A stretch of 64,000 bases of DNA from positions 186,001-250,000 of the forward strand of contig CAWDYA010000009.1 of the NCBI GenBank assembly GCA_963806495.1. Reading direction: 5' to 3'. Source of the stretch: CAWDYA01 sp963806495. Lineage in GTDB: Bacteria; Acidobacteriota; Polarisedimenticolia; JACPZX01; DASXTC01. The position numbers and the translations under genes were made by a program. The notes under the pieces are model-generated. The model did no database searches and was not told the origin of the DNA. It saw only the letters and a program-made list of their open reading frames with translations. This document shows, in pieces, positions 9,001 through 16,645 of this stretch (its first letter is position 1; each line of letters opens with the position of its first letter).

Positions 9001-9229
9001 GATGCGCCTCCTCCGTGCCGTGGAAGACCTGGATGGTCCCCATCTCGGGACAGGCGCGCAGGCAGAAACGGTCCGCACGACAATCCTCGCCGGCGAAACG
9101 AACCGTCGGGTAGCCGTTCGTGTTGGTCGAGCCGGAGGCGACGATCCCGCCGACCGGACAGACAACGACGCACATCCCGCACCCGGTGCATTTCTCCTGA
9201 TCGATGAGCACCCAGCCCTTCATCCGCAT
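8972..9229 (-). CDS. Dicluster ferredoxin with Asp in the second cluster motif
   Basis: The 85-residue protein has a complete first [4Fe-4S] motif (C14-x2-C17-x2-C20-x3-C24-P, CTGCGMCVVVCP). The second motif is CRADRFCLRACP, where D53 replaces the second cysteine. A Cys-x2-Asp-x2-Cys pattern is known from ferredoxins such as that of Pyrococcus furiosus, where the cluster converts between [3Fe-4S] and [4Fe-4S]. It is the first gene of the minus-strand operon and lies opposite nfnAB, whose product family uses ferredoxin. The ATG at 9229 follows a GGGGG run by six bases; an in-frame ATG at 9223 is also possible. Confidence 0.9.
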   Translation of the reverse strand: MRMKGWVLIDQEKCTGCGMCVVVCPVGGIVASGSTNTNGYPTVRFAGEDCRADRFCLRACPEMGTIQVFHGTEEAHHGSDSAREH

Positions 9230-9570
9230 CCATCGCCCCCGTGCGGGAGGTTGATATCACTCAAGAGCCCCGCTTCCCTGCCCTGGAGAAGCACACTTCG
9301 TGCCACGGCTCGCCCGGCTGTAAATCCCGACGGACAAGCGATTTCGGCAGCGGCTTCCTCTTCGCGCCCCCCGCGATCAGGCGGAACCGCGCAGTCCGGT
9401 CGTCCGTCGTGGGGCTATCCGCACACCGGCTCCGGGCACGATTCTTGCGATACCGACATGGTGACCTGCCGGGATCCTCACCCCCCCCCCGAGGGTCCCG
9501 GCAGAGCGCGGGTTACAGCGGCTTGCAGGTGGTCAAACTACGCAGTGCGTCATTTCACCCGGGAGTTACC
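9230..9570. other. Divergent intergenic region between ferredoxin operon and nfnAB
   Basis: These 341 bases separate two outward-reading operons. They hold a sigma-54-type promoter towards nfnAB (9434-9448), a short dyad GCGATTTCGGC at 9338-9348 that could be an activator site, and a run of ten or so C residues near 9480-9490 in the nfnAB leader. I could not assign a promoter for the ferredoxin side. No coding sequence with family resemblance was seen here. Confidence 0.6.
9434..9448 (+). promoter_or_regulatory. Sigma-54 (RpoN) promoter candidate upstream of nfnAB
   Basis: The sequence GGGCACGATTCTTGC matches the consensus TGGCAC-N5-TTGC in all but the first base. The invariant GG (9435-9436) and GC (9447-9448) are separated by exactly ten bases. 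Transcription would begin near 9460, about 110 bases before the nfnAB start. A sigma-54-dependent regulator is encoded 5.7 kb downstream, which supports the reading. Confidence 0.65.
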
Positions 9571-12007
9571 GTGTTTCGAATCGTGAAAAGAGAGCAGTTC
9601 GGCCCGGTGACCTTCCTCTGGGAGGTCGAGGCGCCCCAGGTGGCGAGGGCGGCGCGTCCGGGACATTTCCTCATGGTCCGTATCGACGAAACGGGCGAGC
9701 GGATCCCCCTCACCGTGGCCGACTACGACGCCGCCAGGGGGACCGTCACCGTCGTCGTCCAGGCGGTCGGCAAGACGACCCGGCAGATGATGGCGCTGCC
9801 CGAAGGCGCGTCCATCCTCGATTTCGTCGGGCCGCTTGGTCTGCCCAGCGAGATCGGCAAGCCGGGGGGCCCGCAGCGCAAGGTGATCCTGGTCGGGGGT
9901 GGGCTCGGCGTGGCCCCCACCTTTCCGCAGCTTCGCGCCTTCAAGGAACGCGGCGACTACACCATCTCGATCATCGGCTTCCGCAGCAGGGAGCTGATGT
10001 TCTGGGAGGAGAAGTTCCGCCGTTACAGCGACGAGTTCCACGTGACCACCGACGACGGCTCCTTCGGGATGAAGGGGCTGGTGACCGCGGCTCTGGAGAA
10101 GGTGCTCGAGAAGCACCCGGACGCGAACGAGGCGGTGGCGATCGGCCCGCTGGTCATGATGCGCGCCTGCTGCGAGGTGACCCGGCCGCGCGGCGTGAAG
10201 ACGATGGTCAGCCTGAACTCGATCATGGTTGACGGCACCGGCATGTGCGGCTCGTGCCGCGTGACGGTGGACGGGCAGATGCGGTTCGCCTGCGTCGACG
10301 GCCCCGATTTCGACGGCCACAAGGTGGACTTCACGGAGCTGATGCTCCGCCAGAAGCGGTTCGAGCGCGAGGAGAAGGAAGCCATGGCGCGCTACCAGCG
10401 CGAGGCCGAAGCGGTCGCCGCGCTGCCGTGCGCCAGCAGCGACCCGCTCGACTCGGTCGCGGTGCTTCGCGCGCGCGCCGAGGAGGCGGGCGCGGGCACG
10501 GAGGAGGCCGGCCCCGAGCTGCCCCCGCTGCCGGAGATCCTGCCGGAGGAGACGGGCGGGCCGCGCATCGTCAAGTCGATCCGCACGATCGCGCCCACAC
10601 GCATGCCGATGCCGGAGCAGCCGGCCGAGCTGAGGGCGCACAACTTCGAGGAAGTGAACCTCGGCTACGCGCTCGACCAGGCGATCGCCGAGTCGGACCG
10701 CTGTCTCGGCTGCAAGAAGCCGCGGTGCGTTCCGGGATGCCCGGTCGGGATCGACATCCCCGCCTTCATCGCGGCCACCGCGCGTCGCGACCTGAAGACG
10801 GCGTACCGGGTCCTCAAGGACAGCAACGCCCTGCCAGCCGTCTGCGGGCGGGTGTGCCCGCAGGAGAGCCAGTGTGAGGCGACCTGCATCGTCGGCAAGA
10901 AGCTCCAGCCGGTGGCAATCGGCCGTCTCGAGCGGTTCGTCGCCGACTTCGCGGTGGCGCGCGGATGGGACGCCGTGCCGGACACGCCGAAGACGGGCCG
11001 CAAGGTGGCGATCATCGGATCCGGCCCCGCGGGGCTCGCCTGCGCCGGCGATCTCGATCAAGCTCGGCGTCGATGTCACCGTGTTCGAGGCGCTGCACGT
11101 CGCAGGCGGCGTGCTCAAGTACGGGATCCCCGAGTTCCGGCTCCCGAACCACATCATCGACATGGAAGTGGAGAACCTGAGACGCCAGGGAGTGCGGTTC
11201 GAGCTCGACAACGTGATCGGCAAGCTGTTCACCATCCCGGACCTGATGGAGCGGATGGGGTACCACGCCGTCTTCATCGGAACGGGCGCAGGCTCGCCCA
11301 AGTTCATGAACATCCCGGGCGAGGCCTACAACGGCGTCTTCTCGGCCAACGAGTTCCTCACCCGGGTGAACCTGATGCGGGGCAACGAGCAGCCGCTTTA
11401 CGACACCCCGGTCGGCATGGGGCGCAAGGTCGCGGTGGTCGGCGCCGGCAACACGGCCATGGACTCGGCCCGCGTCGCTCTGCGGATCGGCGCCGAGGAA
11501 GTGACGGTCGTCTATCGGCGCAGCGAGCGCGAGTCGCCCGCCCGGATCGAGGAGCTGCATCACGCCCAGGAGGAAGGGGTCCGGTTCCGCTGGCTGACCA
11601 ACCCGGTGAAGATCAACGGCAACGACGCCGGCTGGGTCAACAGCATGGAGTGCATCCGGATGGAGCTGGGCGAGCCCGACGCCTCGGGCAGGCGCCGCCC
11701 GATCGCGGTGCCCGGCAGCGAGGAGACCCTCGATGTCGACACGGTGATCTGCGCGCTGGGTACGACCGCCAACCCGATCATCGCCCAGACGACTCCCGGG
11801 TTGAATGTCAACAAGTGGGGATACATCGAGAGCGACCCCGAGACCGGCGCCACATCGCTGCCGGGGGTTTTCGCGGGCGGCGACATCGTCACCGGCTCCG
11901 CCACCGTCATCCTGGCCATGGGGGCAGGCCGGAAGGCCGCCGCCGGTATCCAGCGTTTCCTCGGCCTGGGGGCGCCCGCACCGCTGGCGTCCGCGGCGGC
12001 CCGATAG
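9571..12007 (+). CDS. Fused NADH-dependent ferredoxin:NADP+ oxidoreductase NfnA-NfnB (one apparent frameshift)
   Basis: About 811 residues once one extra base near 11056 is removed. Residues 1-280 are NfnA/SudB-like: an FAD/NAD(P) reductase with VILVGGGLGVAPTFPQL and a [2Fe-2S] region (MCGSCRVTVDGQMRFACVDG). From about 350 it is NfnB/GltD-like: two cysteine groups (CLGCKKPRCVPGCPVG; CGRVCPQESQCEATC), then FAD and NAD(P) folds (IIGSGPAGLACAG, VVGAGNTAMDSARVAL, GVFAGGDIVTGSATVI). In known two-subunit Nfn enzymes these halves bifurcate electrons between NAD, NADP and ferredoxin. Here they share one frame across the junction. The GTG at 9571 follows GGGAG by five bases. The break lies where GDL should run into IKLGVDVTVFEALH. 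Sulphide dehydrogenase or glutamate synthase small subunit are less likely readings because of the NfnA half. Confidence 0.88.
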
Positions 12008-12017
12008 GAGAACCGAC

Positions 12018-12662
12018 ATGCCATCGTCCTGCCCGAAGTGCCATCGCGTCCTGGCCGAGGACGCGGTCTGCTGCGCGGATCTCGTCTACACCTGGAGATG
12101 CACCGCGTGCCACAAGGTGTCCACCGGCTTCGCCATTCCGTACGGCAAGTGCTTCATGTGCGGCGGCGAGCTGAAGGTGATCGAAGGGCACCAGTTCGAC
12201 GACCCGATGACCGTCAAGCCGATCCGCGAGGCGGTCCAGTTCGAGCTCAACACGTACCACTTCTACCGGCTCGCCCTGACCCGGGTCACCGATCCAACCC
12301 TCAAGGCGATATTCCAGGAGCTGTACCAGCACGAGGTGGATCACCTGCACACACTGCAGGAGAGGTATCACACCCACCTCAACGACGATGTCCTGAACCT
12401 GAGACCCGACACCGACACGCTGCTCGCCGACGCGCTGTTCGAGGGCGTGGACCTGGCCGATCCTTCGGCCGGCCCTCTCGGCCTATACGACAAGGCGATC
12501 CTGATGGAGCGGCGGACGCGCGATCACTTCCGCGATCTCGCCGCGGGCCTGCCCGCCGGCCCGGAGAAGGAGGTCTGTCTGGAGCTGGCCGCCGAGGAAG
12601 AGGAGCACGTCGCCATGCTCGAGACCGAGCGGGAGCAGTTCGTGGAAGAGAAGGTGCCGTGA
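12018..12662 (+). CDS. Rubrerythrin/ferritin-like diiron protein with N-terminal zinc-ribbon-like motifs
   Basis: The 214-residue protein starts with three CxxC pairs (CPKC, CTAC, CFMC) that look like a zinc-ribbon or rubredoxin-like module. A ferritin-like helical domain follows with carboxylate/histidine motifs: EAVQFELNTYHFYR, ELYQHEVDHLHTL and ELAAEEEEHVAML. These would bind a diiron centre, as in rubrerythrins, which reduce peroxide or act as ferroxidases. The start at 12018 follows AGGAG by seven bases, just after nfnAB. Its TGA overlaps the GTG of the kinase as GTGA. The context suggests oxidative-stress or redox control together with NfnAB. Confidence 0.82.
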   Translation: MPSSCPKCHRVLAEDAVCCADLVYTWRCTACHKVSTGFAIPYGKCFMCGGELKVIEGHQFDDPMTVKPIREAVQFELNTYHFYRLALTRVTDPTLKAIFQELYQHEVDHLHTLQERYHTHLNDDVLNLRPDTDTLLADALFEGVDLADPSAGPLGLYDKAILMERRTRDHFRDLAAGLPAGPEKEVCLELAAEEEEHVAMLETEREQFVEEKVP

Positions 12663-14059
12663 CCGACAAGCAGGCGGTGACGCTGCGTGTCTCGAGGATT
12701 GTCCTGATCCTCTTCATGGTGATGATCACCGTCTACGCCGCGGGCAAGCTCGCCGAGACCGCCCTCGCCGACCGGCTCTCCGGAGAAGGGCGTGCCACTT
12801 TCTACGTGGTGCGTCTCTTCACCACGGCCGCCCTGATGACCGCCCTGACCGTCTTTCTGATGATCCGGTACAGGAGGCAATACGAGCATGAGCTGAGGCG
12901 CCAGTCGGAGGAGGCCGAGCGGATGCGGGTCTTCTTCGAGAACATCATCCAGGACGCGGGCGAGGCGATCATCAGCCTCGACAACGAGGGGATCATCCGC
13001 ACCTGGAACCGCGCCGCGGAGCGGATTTACGGCTACTCGTCGGCCGAGATCCTCGGCCAGACCTTCCACCGTCTCATCCCCGAGGATCTGCTCGCCGCCG
13101 GGGAGTCGCGCAAGCTGATGGAGGCGGTGAGGAAGAACGGCTACATCCGCAATTTCGAGACGCGGCGCGTGCGCAAGGACGGAGGGAGCATCGTCGTGCG
13201 CGTGACCCGCTCGCTACTGCGTGACGGCGACGGGCGCGTCATCGGAACGTCCGCCATCGTCAGCGACATCACCAGCGAGAAGGAGATGGAGGCCCGCCTG
13301 ATCCAGGCCGAGAAGCTCGCCGCGATCGGTCAGGCGGCGGCGAGTACCGCGCACGAGGTGCGCAACGCCCTGGCCGGGATCTGGGGCACGATCAGCATCC
13401 TGGAGAGAACACGCGCCTGGGAAGAGCTGCCCGATGACGTGGGCGAGGAGGTCAAGCGGCAGATCGCGCGCATCGCGCACATCATCGACGATCTGCTGAG
13501 CTACGCCCGCCCCGGCCGACTCGACCGGCGGTGCACCGACATCCACGAGGTTCTCGAACGGGCACGCAAGTTCGCCGACAGCCTTCCCGAGGCGGAAGGG
13601 AGGAGACTCGTCGCCCGGTTCTGCGAGGGGGCCCTGTTCGCCGATGTGGACGCGGTCCGTCTCGAGCAGGCGTTCCAGAACCTGATCGCCAACTCGTGTC
13701 AGGCGATGGAGCCGGGAGGCGTCCTGACCATCAGCACGAACAGGCGCGACGGTTTCATCGAGATGGTATTCGCTGACAACGGGCGAGGCATGAGCCCGGA
13801 GACGCTGTCGCACGCCCTGGAGCCGTTCTTCACGACCAAGGCCCGCGGCACCGGGCTGGGCCTGGCGATCGTGAGAACGATCGTCGAAGCACACCACGGC
13901 GGCATCACCCTGTCGAGCGCTCCCGGCGAGGGGACGCGCGTGACGATCACCCTGCCGGGACGGCAGCCGGAGACCGCGGGGGGGCTGGATCCGGATCAGG
14001 CCGCCTGCTCTCCCTCCAGAGAGGCGAGCGCGCGGACTTCTTCCTCGTGCGCACCCTGA
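12659..14059 (+). CDS. Membrane PAS-domain sensor histidine kinase
   Basis: The 466-residue kinase has two N-terminal membrane helices (about 12-29 and 50-68), a PAS domain (about 88-205: DNEGIIRTWNRAAERIYGYS), a HisKA domain with phospho-acceptor H232 in STAHEVRNALAGI, and an ATPase domain with N, G1 and G2 boxes (NLIANSCQAM, ADNGRGMSP, GTGLGLAIVRTIVEAHHGG). The architecture is that of NtrB/AtoS-type partners of NtrC regulators, and such a regulator starts 1.2 kb downstream. The GTG start overlaps the preceding stop (GTGA), so it is translationally coupled to the rubrerythrin-like gene. The 3' end overlaps the convergent DksA/TraR-like gene by 64 bases. Confidence 0.92.
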   Translation: MTDKQAVTLRVSRIVLILFMVMITVYAAGKLAETALADRLSGEGRATFYVVRLFTTAALMTALTVFLMIRYRRQYEHELRRQSEEAERMRVFFENIIQDAGEAIISLDNEGIIRTWNRAAERIYGYSSAEILGQTFHRLIPEDLLAAGESRKLMEAVRKNGYIRNFETRRVRKDGGSIVVRVTRSLLRDGDGRVIGTSAIVSDITSEKEMEARLIQAEKLAAIGQAAASTAHEVRNALAGIWGTISILERTRAWEELPDDVGEEVKRQIARIAHIIDDLLSYARPGRLDRRCTDIHEVLERARKFADSLPEAEGRRLVARFCEGALFADVDAVRLEQAFQNLIANSCQAMEPGGVLTISTNRRDGFIEMVFADNGRGMSPETLSHALEPFFTTKARGTGLGLAIVRTIVEAHHGGITLSSAPGEGTRVTITLPGRQPETAGGLDPDQAACSPSREASARTSSSCAP

Positions 14060-14391
14060 CACACCACGCACATCCCCGCCCAGGGAACGGCCTCGAGGCG
14101 CGCGTCGGGGATCCGCTCATTGCATGTGGCGCAGACGGCGTAGCTTCCGCGGTCCATGCGGAGCAGGGCTTCCTCTATCCGGAATAGCTGGTGGCGCTCC
14201 ATCTCGCTGAGCGAAAGCAGGAAATCTCTCGTATAGGTCCTGACCGCCAGATCGATCTCGTCCTCGGGGATCTCCTTGGTGTGATCCCGGCTGCCTTCCC
14301 GCTCCTTCCAGTATTCGCGGGTGATGATCCAGCGAAGATTCTCTAGTCGTCTTCTGTATACCTGCTGCTTTCGTTTGCCCAGTGCCCGCAT
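13996..14391 (-). CDS. DksA/TraR-family C4 zinc-finger protein
   Basis: The 131-residue protein ends in a C4 zinc finger of DksA/TraR spacing (C-x2-C-x17-C-x2-C, CATCNERIPDARL then MCVVC), preceded by a helical region with FRIEEALLRMDRGSYAVC, the usual lead-in. Members bind RNA polymerase in its secondary channel and modulate initiation with or without ppGpp. The start at 14391 follows AGGAGGGGG by about five bases; a far longer upstream frame has no support. It runs opposite to the flanking kinase and CBS genes. Confidence 0.88.
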   Translation of the reverse strand: MRALGKRKQQVYRRRLENLRWIITREYWKEREGSRDHTKEIPEDEIDLAVRTYTRDFLLSLSEMERHQLFRIEEALLRMDRGSYAVCATCNERIPDARLEAVPWAGMCVVCQGAHEEEVRALASLEGEQAA

Positions 14392-14526
14392 GATACCCCC
14401 TCCTGTGTCCAACCCCCTGTTCGCTCCAGGCGCGCCCTCTGCGACCGGGATATCACCCACGATCGCAGGCGCCCAGCAGGCGTTTTGCACACCGCGTGCC
14501 AGCCTGGCCGGGCCCGCCCGAACTGT

Positions 14527-14541
14527 TGGCGCGGATCTTGA
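14527..14541 (+). promoter_or_regulatory. Weak sigma-54-type promoter candidate before the CBS-domain gene
   Basis: TGGCGC (14527-14532) and TTGA are placed so that GG and the -12 G are ten bases apart. The -12 element reads GA instead of GC, so this is a near match only. Transcription would start about 17 bases before the ATG, leaving room for GGGAGG at about 14555-14560. Confidence 0.35.
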
Positions 14542-14568
14542 AAAGGGAGTATCCGGGAGGGCTGACCC

Positions 14569-15069
14569 ATGACCGTTTGCACGAGCGACAGCATCAAGGC
14601 GACCGAGATCATGACCCGGAATGTGGTCTGCCTGAACGAGGACCTCGACATTCGCGAGTGCGAGAAGATCCTGCTCGAGAAGGGGATCTCGGGCGCCCCC
14701 GTGGTGGACATGGAAGGGCACCTGCTCGGCGTCCTCTCCAAGACGGACCTCGTGACGCATCACTATGTCACGGGAGAGGAAAGCTCCGGCGGCGAGGAAA
14801 ACTACCGTCTGGAGGGCGTCCGCGGCGCCCATGTGTACCAGTACAGCACGCCCGCCGCCCGCGACGTCATGACGCCGGTGCCGTGCGTGGCCACCGAATG
14901 GGCCACCGTCTCGGAGCTGGCAGCCCTGATGGTCAGACGCGAGGTGCACCGGGTCATCATCTGCCGGGAGAGGAAGGTGGTTGGAATCGTCAGTTCCATG
15001 GACATCCTGCGCGCCATCGCGAAGGACCCGGTCCAGGAGGGCTGGGACCCGGCCGGCTTCCCCGGATGA
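14569..15069 (+). CDS. Tandem CBS-domain protein
   Basis: The 166-residue protein is a CBS pair. The first domain begins ATEIMTRNVVCLNEDLDI and ends HLLGVLSKTDLV. The second begins ARDVMTPVPCVATEWATV and ends KVVGIVSSMDILRAIA. A 35-residue insert between them is rich in Gly, Glu and Ser. CBS pairs bind adenine nucleotides and act as energy or redox sensors. The gene sits between the sensor kinase and the response regulator, and GGGAGG precedes its ATG. Its target cannot be read from the sequence. Confidence 0.9.
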   Translation: MTVCTSDSIKATEIMTRNVVCLNEDLDIRECEKILLEKGISGAPVVDMEGHLLGVLSKTDLVTHHYVTGEESSGGEENYRLEGVRGAHVYQYSTPAARDVMTPVPCVATEWATVSELAALMVRREVHRVIICRERKVVGIVSSMDILRAIAKDPVQEGWDPAGFPG

Positions 15070-15134
15070 CGGGAGCCTCGTGCGCCTTCTCACCCACTCC
15101 TTGCGCGGGTTGACGCCTTTCGGGCACGAAATCG

Positions 15135-15147
15135 GGCGATTATCGCC
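15135..15147. promoter_or_regulatory. Perfect inverted repeat upstream of the NtrC-type gene
   Basis: GGCGAT-T-ATCGCC is a perfect dyad 21 bases upstream of the sigma-54 -24 element at 15168. It may be an activator or autoregulatory site. No T-run follows it, so it is not a typical terminator. Confidence 0.35.
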
Positions 15148-15167
15148 ACGCGCGGAGCGGCAGGAGA

Positions 15168-15182
15168 TGGCACGGGAGTTGC
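15168..15182 (+). promoter_or_regulatory. Sigma-54 (RpoN) promoter of the NtrC-type regulator gene
   Basis: TGGCACGGGAGTTGC is an exact TGGCAC-N5-TTGC. The GG (15169-15170) and GC (15181-15182) have the required ten-base spacing. The start point would be near 15194, about 80 bases before the regulator ATG, consistent with autoregulation by a sigma-54 activator. Confidence 0.75.
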
Positions 15183-15274
15183 GGTAAAGCACGCGGGACG
15201 GGGAGTCGGCCTTCCGTGCGGGGTCGGCCGGCGCTCCGTCCCGCAACACCGCCGGAGAGGGGTTGGTCGCAGCC

Positions 15275-16645
15275 ATGAGCCACGAGAGGATCCTGATCGT
15301 CGAAGACGAGAAGCTCCTGCGGTGGTCCCTCCGCGAACGGCTCGAGCGCGAGGGCTACGAGGTGTACGAGGCGGCCACAGGGCAGGAGGGGCTTGCGCTG
15401 GCCGACGACCCCGGGATGGACATGCTCCTGCTCGATCACCGGCTGCCCGACATCACCGGCATCGAGGTGCTGCGAAAGCTCACCTCGAACCACGCCGATG
15501 TGCCGGTGATCCTGATGACCGCATACAGCACCCTGGAAACCGCCGTGGAGGCGATCAAGCTCGGCGCCTTCGACTACATCAACAAGCCGTTCAACCAGGA
15601 CGAGCTGGCGGTGAGGATCTCCAAGGCGCTCGAATCCTCCCGGCTGCAGCGTGAGGTGCGCACCTGGCGCGTGAGGCAGCGTGAGCGGTACGGGCCGGCG
15701 AGCATCCTCGGACAAAGCCCCGAAATCCGCAGGGTCTGTCAGCTCGTGGAGAAGATCGGCCGTTCCGCCGCCACCACCGTTCTGATCACGGGAGAGAGCG
15801 GCACCGGCAAGGATCTCGTCGCCAAGGCGATCCATTACGCGAGCGACCGGGCGGCGCGCCCCTTCATGAACATCACCTGCACCGCCCTGCCCGAGAACCT
15901 CCTGGAGAACGAGCTGATGGGGCACGAGGTCGGCTCCTTCACCGATGCCCGGCAGGCGAAGCAGGGGTTGTTCGAGCTGGCCGACGGTGGCACTCTCTTT
16001 CTCGACGAGATCGGCGACATGGGCGTATCGCTCCAGTCGAAGCTGCTGCGCTTCCTTCAGGAGAAGACATTCCGCCGGGTGGGCGGCATCAAGGACATCA
16101 GCGTCGATGTGCGCGTGATCGCGGCCACCAACAAGGACCTGGACAAGGCGGTGGCGGATGGCCGGTTCCGCGAGGATCTGTTCTACCGGCTCAAGGTGAT
16201 CCCGGTCGACCTGCCGACGCTGCGCCGGCGCCCCGAGGACATCCCGATCCTGGCGAACCACTTCGTGACCACCTTCAACCGGGAGTTCAAGAAGCAGACG
16301 CGGGGGATGACGGACGATGCGATCCGGAGGCTGATGGCGTATCACTGGCCCGGCAACGTCCGCGAGCTTCGCAACGTGATCGAGCGGGCCATGATCCTCG
16401 AGAGCAAGGAGTACCTCGGCGTGGAGGATCTCCCGGCCGAGATCCTGGAGAGCTCGGGCGGCAACGGAAGCGAGGACTGCCCTTTCCGCCTCCCCGACAG
16501 CGGCTACGCGCTCGAGTCGCTCGAGCGCGAGATGGTGCGCCAGGCGCTCGAGAAGACCCGCGGCAACCAGACCCGGGCCGCAAGACTCCTCGACATCTCC
16601 CGTGACGCCCTTCGCTACAAGATGAAGAAGTTCAGTCTCCTGTAG
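15275..16645 (+). CDS. NtrC-family sigma-54-dependent response regulator
   Basis: The 456-residue protein has a receiver domain (phospho-acceptor D54 in LLLDHRLPD, conserved Lys in INKPFN), a AAA+ sigma-54 activation domain (Walker A TGESGTGKD, Walker B TLFLDEIGDM), and a C-terminal Fis-type helix-turn-helix (TRGNQTRAARLLDISRDAL). The loop that contacts sigma-54 reads GSFTDA rather than GAFTGA; the key Thr is kept, but two positions differ. I chose the ATG at 15275; a TTG at 15263 is possible. The partner is most likely the kinase at 12659. The 3' end overlaps the convergent M1 peptidase gene by 14 bases. Confidence 0.95.
   Translation: MSHERILIVEDEKLLRWSLRERLEREGYEVYEAATGQEGLALADDPGMDMLLLDHRLPDITGIEVLRKLTSNHADVPVILMTAYSTLETAVEAIKLGAFDYINKPFNQDELAVRISKALESSRLQREVRTWRVRQRERYGPASILGQSPEIRRVCQLVEKIGRSAATTVLITGESGTGKDLVAKAIHYASDRAARPFMNITCTALPENLLENELMGHEVGSFTDARQAKQGLFELADGGTLFLDEIGDMGVSLQSKLLRFLQEKTFRRVGGIKDISVDVRVIAATNKDLDKAVADGRFREDLFYRLKVIPVDLPTLRRRPEDIPILANHFVTTFNREFKKQTRGMTDDAIRRLMAYHWPGNVRELRNVIERAMILESKEYLGVEDLPAEILESSGGNGSEDCPFRLPDSGYALESLEREMVRQALEKTRGNQTRAARLLDISRDALRYKMKKFSLL

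Noticed and set aside
9478..9492. Run of C residues as a repeat or regulatory element
   Set aside because: A single homopolymer in a non-coding leader; could be phase-variable or an assembly artefact, but nothing in the sequence distinguishes these.
9241..9570. Upstream in-frame extension of nfnAB
   Set aside because: The extension has no family similarity, and GTG at 9571 has a good ribosome site; the sigma-54-type promoter lies inside the extension.
14392..15276. N-terminal extension of the DksA/TraR-like frame
   Set aside because: It is antisense to the CBS gene; AGGAGGGGG before the ATG at 14391 fixes the start.
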